The translations under genes were made by a program, and so were the position numbers. Below are positions 1-10,821 of a stretch of DNA of 60,000 nt, one piece after another. The stretch is taken from contig NC_049993.1 of NCBI RefSeq assembly GCF_000003815.2, forward strand, positions 16,080,897-16,140,896. The letters are read 5' to 3'. The DNA is from Branchiostoma floridae (taxonomy: Eukaryota > Chordata > Leptocardii > Amphioxiformes > Branchiostomatidae). Position 1 is the stretch's first letter. Each line of letters opens with the position of its first letter. The notes under the pieces are model-generated. The model saw only the letters and a list, made by a program, of their open reading frames with translations, was not told the DNA's origin and did no database searches.

Positions 1-628
1 GTCGCAAGTATGAATTTCTTATCATTTGCTACCACCTTTAGGTTCAACTTATAGCTCATATAATAATATATCATATGCTATACATATGTCTCTGATACTT
101 GTTGGCTAGACTGGGCCCCATTAAAATTCCGCTTGTTCAGAACTGAAGGGGGCGCCGGTATGAAATATAATTGGCAAAAAGAACTAAATGTCGCTGAATA
201 ATGAGACACCTGGTGACTTGAATGTAGAACATGGAGATCTCTTCTCTCTTTGAACAATGCTAATGAATTTTTTGGGGTTCGGTTTGATTCACCTTTGTGC
301 GCACTACTCCTATGACATTGCTCGGTTGTTTTCTTCTTTATGCATAGCTTGCCCAATGTTCAGTCCCACTGTGCCCAATTGGCAACAATGGCAGTTTTGA
401 AGAAGAAGAGAACAGATTGTTGCCATGTTCAACCAAAACGAACCCCCCATTCATTATTTCCAGGCCGCGTCGGTTCATTGTGCGGTGCGCCATATTTCAG
501 GGAACAGTTGTTGTTAAATCAGTGGAAATCAATAGGCTATGTGCGGACGCAGCCTTCACTTTCTCCTGAAAATTTGTTACAGTGTCCATGGATTTGAACC
601 CACTGAAACGATGGAATAGCAAACACAA
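1..628. other. No recognisable gene
   Basis: Short open frames at 78-356 (-) and 340-597 (+) overlap on opposite strands and have no family motifs. Confidence 0.5.
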
Positions 629-810
629 TACAATAGACGCCGCTTAATTGCACGGCCTATTTGCCAGTGAATTTTGTGCAATTATCCGGATGGTGCAATG
701 ATGCAAAGCTATCTAGCTGGACCGCACTGGTTCGCATTATTGCACCATCCGGGTAATTGCACAAAATTCACTGGCAAATAATCCGTGCAATTAAGCGGCT
801 TCTACTGTAC
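629..810. mobile_element. Foldback MITE with ~76-bp terminal inverted repeats (pogo/mariner-like)
   Basis: The left arm (629-704) and right arm (734-810) are almost perfect reverse complements around a 29-base loop. Outer ends read TACAATAGACGCCGC and, reverse-complemented, TACAGTAGAAGCCGC, so the element begins after a TA on each side, as expected for a TA target-site duplication. The CAGTAGAA... terminal sequence resembles pogo/Tigger-type elements of the Tc1/mariner superfamily. It has no coding capacity. Confidence 0.75.
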
Positions 811-1364
811 ATCTATACCTATCTGTGCGCATTACATGTTTACGGTGTGCAAGAGACATTGATGAAGCACGGACAAGGTCTACAAAGACCGTGAAGAATA
901 GAAGTGACATTGCTCTCGACTGGTCGCCCTCAAGATGTAAGAACACAGCACACTGATTTAAGGACAAGGAAGCAAGGGCGTTCAACTTTCTTGCTGCTAT
1001 CTATCCCATAACCGATACAGATGTGGCAACAGCTACCGTAACATGCTGAATGTGAAAAGGCCAATAGGAAAAGTTTAGGTTCCAATTTTAAAAGAGGGCC
1101 CTGCCGGGCGGCAGTTTACGGTTTATTTTGGCACTTCTTGGCGTGACCCCTACGTGACCCCGTGGGACACTTTGCGGCTCCCGGGGTATTTTGGGGCCCG
1201 GCCGAGCACCTGGTGGAATTTACGTTGAACTTAAAATGAACCCGGGACGCGGTAACAAATAGACGCCGTGATCTACCTGTTGAGAACACCGAGGGGTACT
1301 CCCCCCATATCCGGCAGTCCACAGGGACAAATTTGTTGGCTTCGGAGCCGGCCGGGCTACATCC

Positions 1365-1484
1365 CTTACGGGCACATGCTTTTATTTCCTTGTATGTAAA
1401 TACTGGGCCCTATTGAAAACCAGTTTCTCTAAACTGAATAGGCTACCCAGGCGTTTGAAAATAAACAAACAAACAAACAAACAA
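1365..1484 (+). mobile_element. 3' end of a CR1-like LINE (or SINE with the same tail)
   Basis: The segment TTCCTTGTATGTAAATACTG, then GGGCCC, GGCTACCCAGGC and a terminal (AAAC)n run has the layout of the 3' untranslated end of CR1-type non-LTR elements in amphioxus-like genomes. No reverse-transcriptase frame lies upstream, so it is 5'-truncated. The family assignment is from memory of the tail pattern and needs a library search. Confidence 0.4.
1455..1484. repeat. (AAAC)n simple repeat
   Basis: Five to six AAAC/CAAA units directly after the CR1-like tail, probably the retroelement's own 3' terminus. Confidence 0.85.
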
Positions 1485-3317
1485 AGCACCGATGCAATTG
1501 GGATCGAAGCCTACGGGAGTTGCCGGCAGTTTAGCGGAATTGCAAATCGGTCAACGACTATTTCGATAAATCCTCTAACAATATGATTAGGTAGCTTTCA
1601 AACGAAGCCAATTTCATCAAGAAGATTCCTTTGCCTCATAAAAACTTGGCACTTTTTAATCTGCCCTGCACCAGGCGGTAGAAGATATGCACCGACAGGC
1701 TGACATGTTCATTACAGGGTTATGGATTAATTGTTGACCTTGCCTCGTGGTATCTCAAATTCTAATGAAAATTGTTCCTCGTCGGCGCTGGGAAATATTG
1801 ATTGATTCTGCCGACATCTTTTGTTTGTCTGGACCAGATATGACACGGAATTACTTGGAGGAAATTCCTGGCGTACATCATACTCAGTCAGCATGTTTAT
1901 CTCTTGGAGAGCATAAAGAATCTTTGAAGGGGTAGACCATGAGGCGCATACTCCATTAACTCATAGCCAGTGTTTCCCTTCAATCCTTTGTTGTTTTCCA
2001 GAGGGTATGAGGGGTAAGGCATCAGGGATTCTGTTAGAAATCTTCCTCCACATCTTCCTCCCAACATCAGCATTTCTTTGAGCATATTCTGTAGAAACAG
2101 ATAAAGAAAAGCCATCGGGATTTTTGCTGTTTTTCGCAAAAGCTTCCTTTGTCTCATCGTACTTTCACTATAATCCCTAATGACGTAGCTCTGCCCTCCA
2201 GTCATTTGGAGCAATGCCACGAGTGCATTGAAGAACCCAGTGCATTTTACCTGAAATGATTTGTACGTGTCCCTCTGTGCCCAAGCTAAGATCCTGTATC
2301 ATGCTGTTTTCAATCACCAGTCTGTGCTGCCCACAAGCTGAGCTTGTCTCGGATTGGTTGTTTGTGCAGCCTGTGGCCTGATGGTTTCATAAGGATTCTG
2401 TCGATGATTTGGGGGGGACATGAAAACCTTACGTAAGAAATATACAGGGCGTTTTATCCTATGAACAGGGAATTTTTTTAATTAGTATTCTATAACTAGG
2501 TATGTTACCAGCCTGAAGAATCACGCCGGGTATATGGCATGCTGCTTACTAGATCTAGCTACACAATGAACCCAACGACACGTCTCAGTTGGTTATCACA
2601 TAAAAACCTTCAAAAGAGCTTTGGTTGATATGATAAAAAATTCGCATGCGTCCTCGGTCCCCGTCCCAAGGTGGACCAGTACAATATCATCGACTCACTC
2701 CTCAAATTGGTTATGTACGGTTTGCTTGCTTCTAAGGGAACAGTTCGCTTACGTAGTGCGCATACCATGGACAGCCATATCATAACTATACTGAATTTCA
2801 GGTTGAAGTCTTTTAAGTTGTGTTATAATGACATTATGCTCTGTTATCAAATCACAGCCTCTTATTGTTATAGCTTGGCGCACTTCTCAGATTGGTTTTA
2901 TGTGTAGTTAAGTTGCTAAGGTGTCATTTCATTTGTGATGTGCAAGGCCATATCATCTTTGCCTTGGATTTAGATATCGGCTAAAAGGTGTGCAGTAAGC
3001 CATCAACGATGAACAACCTTGTCTTTCTGTCTTTTTTTATATCTGATGCTGAATTTCGACAAATATCACTTTTTCGACTTTTACGTTCTGGGCGTATCGA
3101 CCTCAAGAAAAGTGTCTATACGTCCTATCTGTTAATGATATCTTATATCACGGTTTTTACGAGCGCAGTCTTAATCCTCGCCGGGTAGAAAATGTTACCA
3201 TCAATTATGACATCAGTAACATACCAGGCATGAAATGAACAATTTAACGTGATAATTCCGTGCGGAATATGCCATGCGTGCATCATGCATTTCAATCAGG
3301 GCTGTACAGATGTAACA
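1485..3317. other. No recognisable gene
   Basis: The longest frame (1897-2220, minus, 107 residues) has a basic stretch (MRQRKLLRKTAK) but no recognised domain and no splice context. Nothing else is supported. Confidence 0.5.
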
Positions 3318-3392
3318 TGGTTGTAGCTTAGTGTTCAGCACGTCCGTTTTGGGGCCAGAAGTCCGGGGTTGTAGCCCCGTTTTGCTACATTC
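3318..3392 (+). mobile_element. tRNA-like SINE head, degenerate
   Basis: TAGCTTAGTGTTCAGC (3324-3339) resembles an RNA polymerase III A box and GGTTGTAGCCC (3367-3377) a B box. They are about 30 bases apart inside a tRNA-like segment with a GGGGTT...CCCC arm. The acceptor stem is not intact, so this is a tRNA-derived SINE remnant and not a functional tRNA. Confidence 0.5.
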
Positions 3393-4529
3393 TTTCAACC
3401 TTGACCGCGAAATCTAGCGGCGAAGAAGAAGATCATTCGCTGGGATTTGGTCCTGTTGATTTTCAAATTAATCATACTTCAGGTTTTTTGAAAATCATGT
3501 TTAAGACAATTGCCCTAGTCGTATTCCCATATCGTTATCAGCTATCCATAATGCCAATGAGCTAGCGATGTAAATGCTATCAATTTACACATTGTAGACG
3601 TTAGGAAATAGTATCATATATATATTTCTGCAAAAACTTTGAGTCTTATCTAGAACTGTAACTATGCTCTATATATTGATTGGTTCATGCAAGATTTTAA
3701 TGACTATACTTGTCTAGTAGTCTTGTTTACAGTGTTTACGACTCTACTGCGTGTTGCTATATTAGTCTCATGTTGTCTGATAAATCCATGTTTGCCCATC
3801 TGTACATTGTGTGAAAAGTAAACCTGTATGTTTTTTATGTTGTATCTACATCTGACATCCTTGTAACAGTTCATTTTACTTGATTTGAATGTGCAGAAGC
3901 AGCTTATATAGGCAAGATGAAATGTGTTAATAGATTAAAGGCTACGCACTCTATGAAATTAGCATGGACCTGGAGATGATTATATTGCAACCATCATCAA
4001 AAACTTGTCTGATTTCGCAGAGTTGTTTTCACTTGGTATTTTGGCAGAATAAATCCTTTGGGGATGATTTTAGCCTGAAGTCAGCAATATTCACTCAATC
4101 AATTGCTGTAAATATGGGTTGTTTATTACGCACCTGTCCCTACATCATAAATATAGATTGCGAAAATAGATTAACAAATAAATCAACTATGCTGCAATTA
4201 AGATCAAGCTGACGGTAGCATTCGGTGTCATTATACATTTATGCATACTATAACACATATGCATTAGATCTTGGCGGTGATTATGTATCTATACATACAG
4301 ATATGGAATTCCATAAATGTTTCACCTTTCAAGGACGTTGCTGTGTTTTCCTGGAAAGTCTTACTGTTATTCTCATTCCAATTGTTTGTCTTACTTTCAT
4401 CGTTTCTTTTGAGTGCTCAGAGAAACTGGAAACATATCTAAGATGCAATTAGATACAGCTGATGCTGAAGGGACCATTAGCTTTGAAGAGTGCCAGTTCA
4501 ATCAAAGAATCTCCCTCGCCTCCTCTTGT

Positions 4530-4740
4530 TCATCGGTGGGATGTCTATACACATGGACTGGTACTCTATCCGGGATTCTTGAACTTGCCTCTACATGTAC
4601 ATAGATCACACCATGATGGAGATAATGTTCACACGTCAAGTGGGATGTCTATACTCTTGGAGTGGTAGTCTATCCGGGATTCTTGAACTTGCCTCCGCAT
4701 ACATCACAGAATGATGGAGATAATGTTCACACATCAAGAC
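4530..4740. repeat. Tandem duplication, 104-bp period, 2 copies
   Basis: GTGGGATGTCTATAC...CTATCCGGGATTCTTGAACTTGCCTC...GATGGAGATAATGTTCACAC occurs at 4536 and again 104 bases on at 4640, with few mismatches. Short frames crossing it (4413-4604, 4462-4668) are by-products. Confidence 0.9.
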
Positions 4741-7204
4741 ACTGCCTCTGCTCGATCAGCAGCATGGATGGAAGGGCTGATTAGGATTTCTAAGAGGGCC
4801 ATTGAAAGTACTTATTGATCAAAACCGTCGAAGGGATAATTAGGTGGCTATGAGCGTTGGCGTGACGCCCATGCCTGCAGATTGTGTCGTAAATCAACGG
4901 GTTTCCTATCAGATCCTTATTCACCAGAGTCGTAACTCCTTACAGTAAGCTACTGCCTGTATGAACTTGATGTGACCTTGGTGTATTCGTCACCATTATC
5001 ATATATAGATTTTTGATGTAGATATCAAACATGTTATACAAACTTGTGATACTCCGGAACAAGACCGGCTGAGTTAAGATTAGTTCTTTCTGTATGAACC
5101 AAAACGATAAGAGCTGAGGGAACAAAGCTATAACTTTATAGATAATAAAATAGACAGGCTAACAGCGACATGGATGATCTTGCTGCCATCGGCTTGGCAG
5201 ATATTTTGCTAAACATAATTTGCCTGATGCCGCTATTCGATGTGTACTCCACAGTCCTTTTGCAAAAGAACAACTGTGGTTGAGCATTTATAGATAAGTT
5301 TTATTGCACATTCTTGCCCGTGGGCTAATTGCAGGTAACATAAAAGATTCAAACAGTGTAAAATACAATGTCACAAGTGTCTACTTTAGTCTAAAACTAT
5401 TAAAAGCTAACTCTAGATGCTGGGTTATTGGGTTCGACTTCTTTTTCGAAGACAGTGGAAGACGAAAGATCCCACCTTTCTATTAAGTGTGGGTTTTGTG
5501 ATGTTAAAAGGAGAACTGTTTTCAAACAATGTAACATGATGTATGTATATCTTGGACGTTAGCCAAACTGTAGCACCCCCATCACTGGAAGAGTAATCAA
5601 TAGAACTTTATGACCTTGTCCTTACCAGTAGAACATTCAACCAAAACCCTGCCATGGCATCCAGTTTACACTCTAGATTTGATAACAGAAATTCAAAAGC
5701 AAAAGCTTTTTTTAACACTCTGTCATGCAGTGTATGTTAGTCGAAAACTCTTATTGGCCAAAACATTAGTCTGATAAGGTGCTTATAGGTGCTTTTCAGG
5801 ATATCTGTCTGATAATGAAGCCTTCATCTTATCATATAATGAAGTGCCAATAGATTTTGTTATCTACACTCTTGTGGATTATCTCTCAAACCAGTAAGGT
5901 TTGGGCACCAGGGCTGAGCGTTGATAACAGTTTATAACTATTGTTGCACCATCAGCACTTCACATGCAACGCTACACGTTGGTTAACCACACCGTGTACG
6001 TCCCATTGGAATATTTCTAGATGCTTATTGAGTCTGCCATTTTTCTTTTTCGGAAAGTCGATGGAAGAAGCGATGCGCATTACCATGACTGACAGCCTGG
6101 AAATAGATCGATTCATCAAGGACGTTCATGAAGATGCTACGCGTCTAAATATAAAAGGATGTGCCCATCTCCTGCGCATCATAGCCTATAACAGGATGGT
6201 GTAACCGTTTATCATAGCCGTCTCCACCCTTTGAAAGTCACATGTTGACAGACCAAGACGCATTATGGCTGTTCTATTGCCACTTTTATGGCTGAGATAG
6301 CGTTTCGGGGTACTGTTTACTGTTTGATGATGTATAATGTACCTTAGGATGAGTACTATAGCATAGGATGAAGAACATACTGAAACAAACAGTCATGAAA
6401 AAAAGACCTGCCTTAAGGCCCATATTTGTTTTCTGCAAAATGACTTGTGGCGTATAAGAAGCATAATGTGTTCTTACAGATAAAGTTGCCATACGTGGCT
6501 GTAGTGTGCATGTAATTAAAATCGTGGCCATCTCCAAAATACGTGGTATCGTGGAGTGTAAGCAATAATTGCAATGTATACTATTTTCCACAAAAAAAAG
6601 CTGTCCACAAGATGAATGTCGTCTCAACTTAGCGGCACCATATCTTAGTATCCAATCGCAATTATTACAACAACCTTGGCCTCGACATCAGCTCCCAAAC
6701 CTCGTCAAATACATCCAGCCGTATCGTTCTTGGCTTGAGCGCCAAATTGTGCGATCGCTCACCGGGGAGCTAATGCTCCACTTATCTGGGAATCTCTCGC
6801 GTGTTTCCTGTAACACGCTGAAGCGCTGAAAGTAAACATATTCATTGAATGCAGTCGCCATACCTGTACAATGATGGACGTTCCAAGAAATTAATCTTTC
6901 AAGGTATCATTCTGTGTTTTTTTTTAACATTCAACGATTAAACCTTACATTCTGGTAGTCATGGCTTTGTAGTTGGTAGACATCATTCGGCAACTATTTT
7001 TCATATATATTGTTGATATTTCCATTGCAACAAACTTCACATTTATTGAAGCACTGCTACGTCGTGGAGATCAAGATTTTGGATGTGTCGTCACAGATGA
7101 TGGTACTTTCTTTTCCAACCTGGAAGTATCAGAAGTAAGCATCTTCATGGGAGCATATCACAATTACATCACACAGTAGCATCATGTACAAATTTAACTT
7201 TACC
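4741..7204. other. No recognisable gene
   Basis: Several 60-113-residue frames occur (for example 5941-6204 +, 6286-6627 -, 6569-6829 +) but overlap on opposite strands and lack domain motifs. A (CAT)n run is at 7208-7229. Confidence 0.5.
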
Positions 7205-7404
7205 ACACAGCACCCATCATCATCATCATCCTGGCTGGGACCCCTCCCTTGACCCCCTCCAGTCTCTTCTGCATCTCGCAGTCTGTGGCTAGGTATGGCC
7301 TAGATGTTTCTGCAATCTGTCTCTCCATGTCATGCACGACCGCCCTCTACGTCTCCTCCGTCCTCTCGGAGTCCACTCCGTTACCTGTAGCGTCCACCTA
7401 TTGA

Positions 7405-8016
7405 CCACCCAACATGGCGGACAGTACTCACGTCACAGTCATGTGTGTGGAAACATGTTCCAATGGAGCACTACATTGCAACAGGTACAGCCTTATGATT
7501 GGATTGCCTGGACGTCAGAAGCCATGTCAGAGTGACAAATTTAACTTTGACACTCAACTACCAGTTTTAACCGCCCAACATGGCGGACAATGCTTACGTC
7601 ACAGTCACGTGTGTGCAAACATGTTCCAATGAAGCACTACATCGCAACAGGTGCAGCCTTGTGATTGGATTGCCTGGACGCCAGAAGCCATGTCAGAGTG
7701 ACAAAATTAACTTTAACACCCAACTTCCAGTTTTAACCGCCAAACATGGCGGACAATACTCACGTCAAAGTCACGTGTGTGCAAACATGTTCCAATGAAG
7801 CACTACATCGCAACAGGTGCAGCCTTGTGATTGGATTGCCTGGACGCCAGAAGCCATGTCAGAGTGACAAAATTAACTTTAACACCCAACTTCCAGTTTT
7901 AACCGCCCAACAAGGCGGACAATGCTTACGTCACAAACATGTTCCAATGAAGCACTACATCGCAACAGGTGCAGCCTTGAGATTGGATTGCCTGGAAGTC
8001 AGAAGCCATGTCACAA
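7405..8016. repeat. Satellite-like tandem repeat, 166-bp unit, ~3.7 copies
   Basis: Units begin at about 7409, 7575, 7741 and 7907 with AACATGGCGGACA..., containing CGTCACAGTCACGTG, a conserved GTGATTGGATTGCCTGGACG block and TTAACTTTAACACC. The fourth unit lacks 14 bases (AGTCACGTGTGTGC) and then diverges. The unit is not a multiple of three, so the three look-alike open frames at 7414, 7580 and 7746 are not one repeated protein. Confidence 0.92.
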
Positions 8017-9203
8017 GAATCAATATGGGGTCTTGTATCACGTCCGCTCCCACTCCTGCATTGTTAAGCCGGCGTGTTTACGTTCCCAGGAGGCATCAGC
8101 CGTAAGTGTGTCCGGTAATCCCCTGGTCGCCTCCAGTATCCGATATCGACTATATGTTGGAAACATTTTATACACGTCAAACCATTCAAGGTTAATCTGA
8201 TATAGAGTATATTGAATGACTCTGTCTCCCTGACTGAACTTGGCACTTGTTTTTATTAAAGGCAATTAATCAACGTTGATATGGAATAATTCCACGTACC
8301 CAAATATTTCCAATTATGAATCTTGGCACCCAACTATATAAAAAATAAAGCAATTCATGATGCCTGCAGCTGGATATGTTGGTCTTGTCATTAGTGATAT
8401 TTCGTAGGGATTTGATGGATAGTCCAAATTGTTATAGATATTACTAATTAAGGTCTGAGCTTTTTTTTAATCAACTTGACACCATCTTGCTATATTGCTA
8501 CTTGTGTCTCAAAATTTTAACTAGCTTGTAACGCACAAGTGCCAGTGAGAGAGCTAGTGCACTGTTTCAATAATTTCTGAATAACATGATTGCATCTGCA
8601 ATTCCCAACTACATTCCCTATGTGACACGGTATATCATGCGCTTTCATTGACTCGTGGCCCCTATTCAACCAACTATATGCAGCTGTACTTTGATATGTA
8701 ATAATGATAGGCCCAGCAAAAGGAATAAGGCTCTACCCATAAAATGAGGTCGCTTACATGCCCCTGGTATTATATACCCTACCTGTTGCCTAAGGAAAAG
8801 CTATCATCATACATGGCTACAAGCAGAGCTGAAATGACATCTGAGGAGCAGGTCATGCTCTTTTTACGTCTGGACGGACCAATTTTCGGTGCAGCAGCAG
8901 CTTACAGCGTCCACGCGGTGTGTAATTTCATGGACTTTCTGATTGATTAAACCCACACAAGGTCTGGAAATGGTGTCAGGACCCATTTAGGCGTCAGGTG
9001 GGTGATGGAGAGGCGTAGTTATAGGCTCTCCTGCCGCGCAACTCTGGACTGATGGCAGGCTCGCATAAAGGGACGTCGATGCTTATTACGTGATCGATTT
9101 TGTTGGCGTGATTCTTGGGCAAAACGACACCACTCTATCATTAACCACCCCGCTTTGTTATTGACAGGCATCAAGGCAATAGATAATCAACCCCGTAATG
9201 CAC
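8017..9203. other. No recognisable gene
   Basis: AT-rich non-coding sequence. The frame 8744-8950 (+, 68 residues) has no domain. Nothing else supported. Confidence 0.5.
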
Positions 9204-9407
9204 TAAGCTCACTCAATGCGCCCGCTTATAAATATTTTCTGTTATAAGGCCAATAACAGTTAGATGTGATAAATACGAACTCACACCACACACACACATT
9301 CCGCGTAAGCTTACTCAATGCACCTGCTTATAAACATTTTCTGTTATAAGGCTAATAACAGTTAGATGTGATAAATACACACTCATAGTCCCCACACATA
9401 TTACGCT
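9204..9407. repeat. Tandem duplication, 102-bp period, 2 copies
   Basis: TAAGCTCACTCAATGC...CTGTTATAAGGCCAATAACAGTTAGATGTGATAAATAC starts at 9204 and recurs at 9306. Each copy includes an imperfect palindrome (CTGTTATAAGGC-AATAACAG). Confidence 0.88.
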
Positions 9408-9409
9408 CA

Positions 9410-9745
9410 ATGAGCATTCTTAAAACATTTCTAGAAGGACGATGAACATTGGTGCAAACCATTTACAGCCACAGAAAGACAATAACCATTCTTAAGAACA
9501 TTTTCCAGGAAGATAGTGAACATTCTTTAGAACACTTTCCAGGAAGATAATGAGCATTCTTTAGAACATTTTCCAGGAGGAATAAAATAACATCCTTAAC
9601 ACCATTTTCCAGCAGGACACTCTTAAGAACATTTTTAGGAAGGTATTGAACATTCTTAAGAGCATTTTCGAGGAGCGCAATGGACATTCATAAGAACGTT
9701 TGCTAAGGAGGATAATGAGCATTCTTAAACAATTTTTTTCCAGGA
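9410..9745. repeat. Degenerate minisatellite, ~36-bp unit, ~8-9 copies
   Basis: Diverged copies of CATTCTTAAGAACATTTTCC plus AGGAAGATAATGAG run head to tail. The frames on the minus strand at 9463-9687 and 9561-9782 (repeated LLENVLKN/SKEC-like peptides) are translations of the array. Confidence 0.85.
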
Positions 9746-9850
9746 GAGTTCTCTGTAGTGTAAGGCTTATAGGAATTGACATGGTATTACGTCCTCACAT
9801 ACCCCTACCACCAACAGTTTCCCAACATACTGAGGGTTGGAAAAGTTTCC

Positions 9851-10070
9851 TCACAAGATAACAAATCTTTCCAGAGCGGCGATGGGGTTAAGTAGCAACC
9901 GTGCAGAAAGCTGAGCCCATTTCCTATCCTCTGCCAACATCTTTAATAATTTAAACTCCTTCACATGTTTCTTCAACCCCTTTCCGCAAATGTCTTCCAC
10001 GTCCACCTTTGTTATTAATCTTCCTGTGCGGTCACCCCAGCTTGAGAATCTAGTTCGTATCTTACACTGA
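9851..10070 (-). pseudogene. Non-LTR retrotransposon ORF2 C-terminal remnant
   Basis: The minus-strand frame contains GRLITKVDVEDICGKGLKK and, further on, LAEDRKWAQLSARLLL. The pattern of a GR.-rich linker, an acidic VDVED segment and a final LAEDR.xW resembles the far C-terminal tail of reverse transcriptases in RTE/CR1-like non-LTR elements. No catalytic domain is present. Satellite DNA lies immediately upstream on that strand, so the element is truncated. Similarity is judged by eye. Confidence 0.38.
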
Positions 10071-10149
10071 CCCGCTACGATCCCATTGCGGGAGTCATTG
10101 GTGTGATTTATACCGTAGTTCCAGGGTGTGAAATGCGCCATTAATCATT

Positions 10150-10821
10150 CATGACTCATCTTTCTTCATGAAACTAGTTACGTGGGGACGTACTGGTAGA
10201 ATCTGGTAGACAAAACGTGCTTACTAACATCAGGTGGAGATACATGTACGTTCATGAAACTAGACTGAAAATGATGCCACTGAAAATCAGGACTTATCTT
10301 TCGTCATGAAACTAGTTACGTGAAGACCTAATGGTAGAATCTGGTAGACAAAACATGCATACTAACATTAAGTGGAGGTAACATTCATGAAACTAGACTG
10401 AAAATGGTGCCACTGAAAATCAGGACTCATCTTTCTTCATATAACTAGTTACGTGAGGACCTAATGGTAGAATCTGATAGACAAAACATGCATACTAACA
10501 TCAGGTGGAGGTACATGTACGTTCATGAAACTAGACTGAAAATGGTGCCACTGAAAATCAGGACTCATCTTTCGTCATGAAACTAGTTACGTGAGGACCT
10601 AATGGAGGAATCTGGTAGACAAAACATGCATGCTAACATTACATGGAGGTATCGTTCAAGAAACTGGACTGAAAATGGTGCCACTGAAAACCATGACTCA
10701 TTTTTCTTCATGAAACTAGTTACGTGAAGACCTAATGGTGGAATCTGATAGACAAAACATGCTTACTAACATCAGGTGGAGGTACATGTACGTTCATGAA
10801 ACTAGACTGAAAATGGTGCCG
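10150..10821. repeat. Satellite-like tandem repeat, alternating 138/133-bp units, 5 copies
   Basis: Units start GACTCATCTTTCTTCATGAA at about 10153, 10291, 10424, 10562 and 10695, giving spacings 138, 133, 138 and 133. Long units carry GTACATGTACGTTCATGAAA and short units a 5-base-shorter version, so an alternating two-variant order is visible. The last unit is a long variant and ends at GGTGCCGC. Confidence 0.93.

Noticed and set aside
3318-3392. Functional tRNA gene
   Set aside because: Box-like sequences exist but the acceptor and anticodon stems do not fold; better explained as a SINE head.
7414-8105. Repeated Cys-containing peptides as a tandem-domain protein
   Set aside because: The 166-bp unit changes frame each time, so the look-alike peptides cannot be joined in one frame.
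7405-10821. CRISPR array in the satellites
   Set aside because: Units are contiguous long tandem repeats with no unique spacers, in a eukaryotic context.
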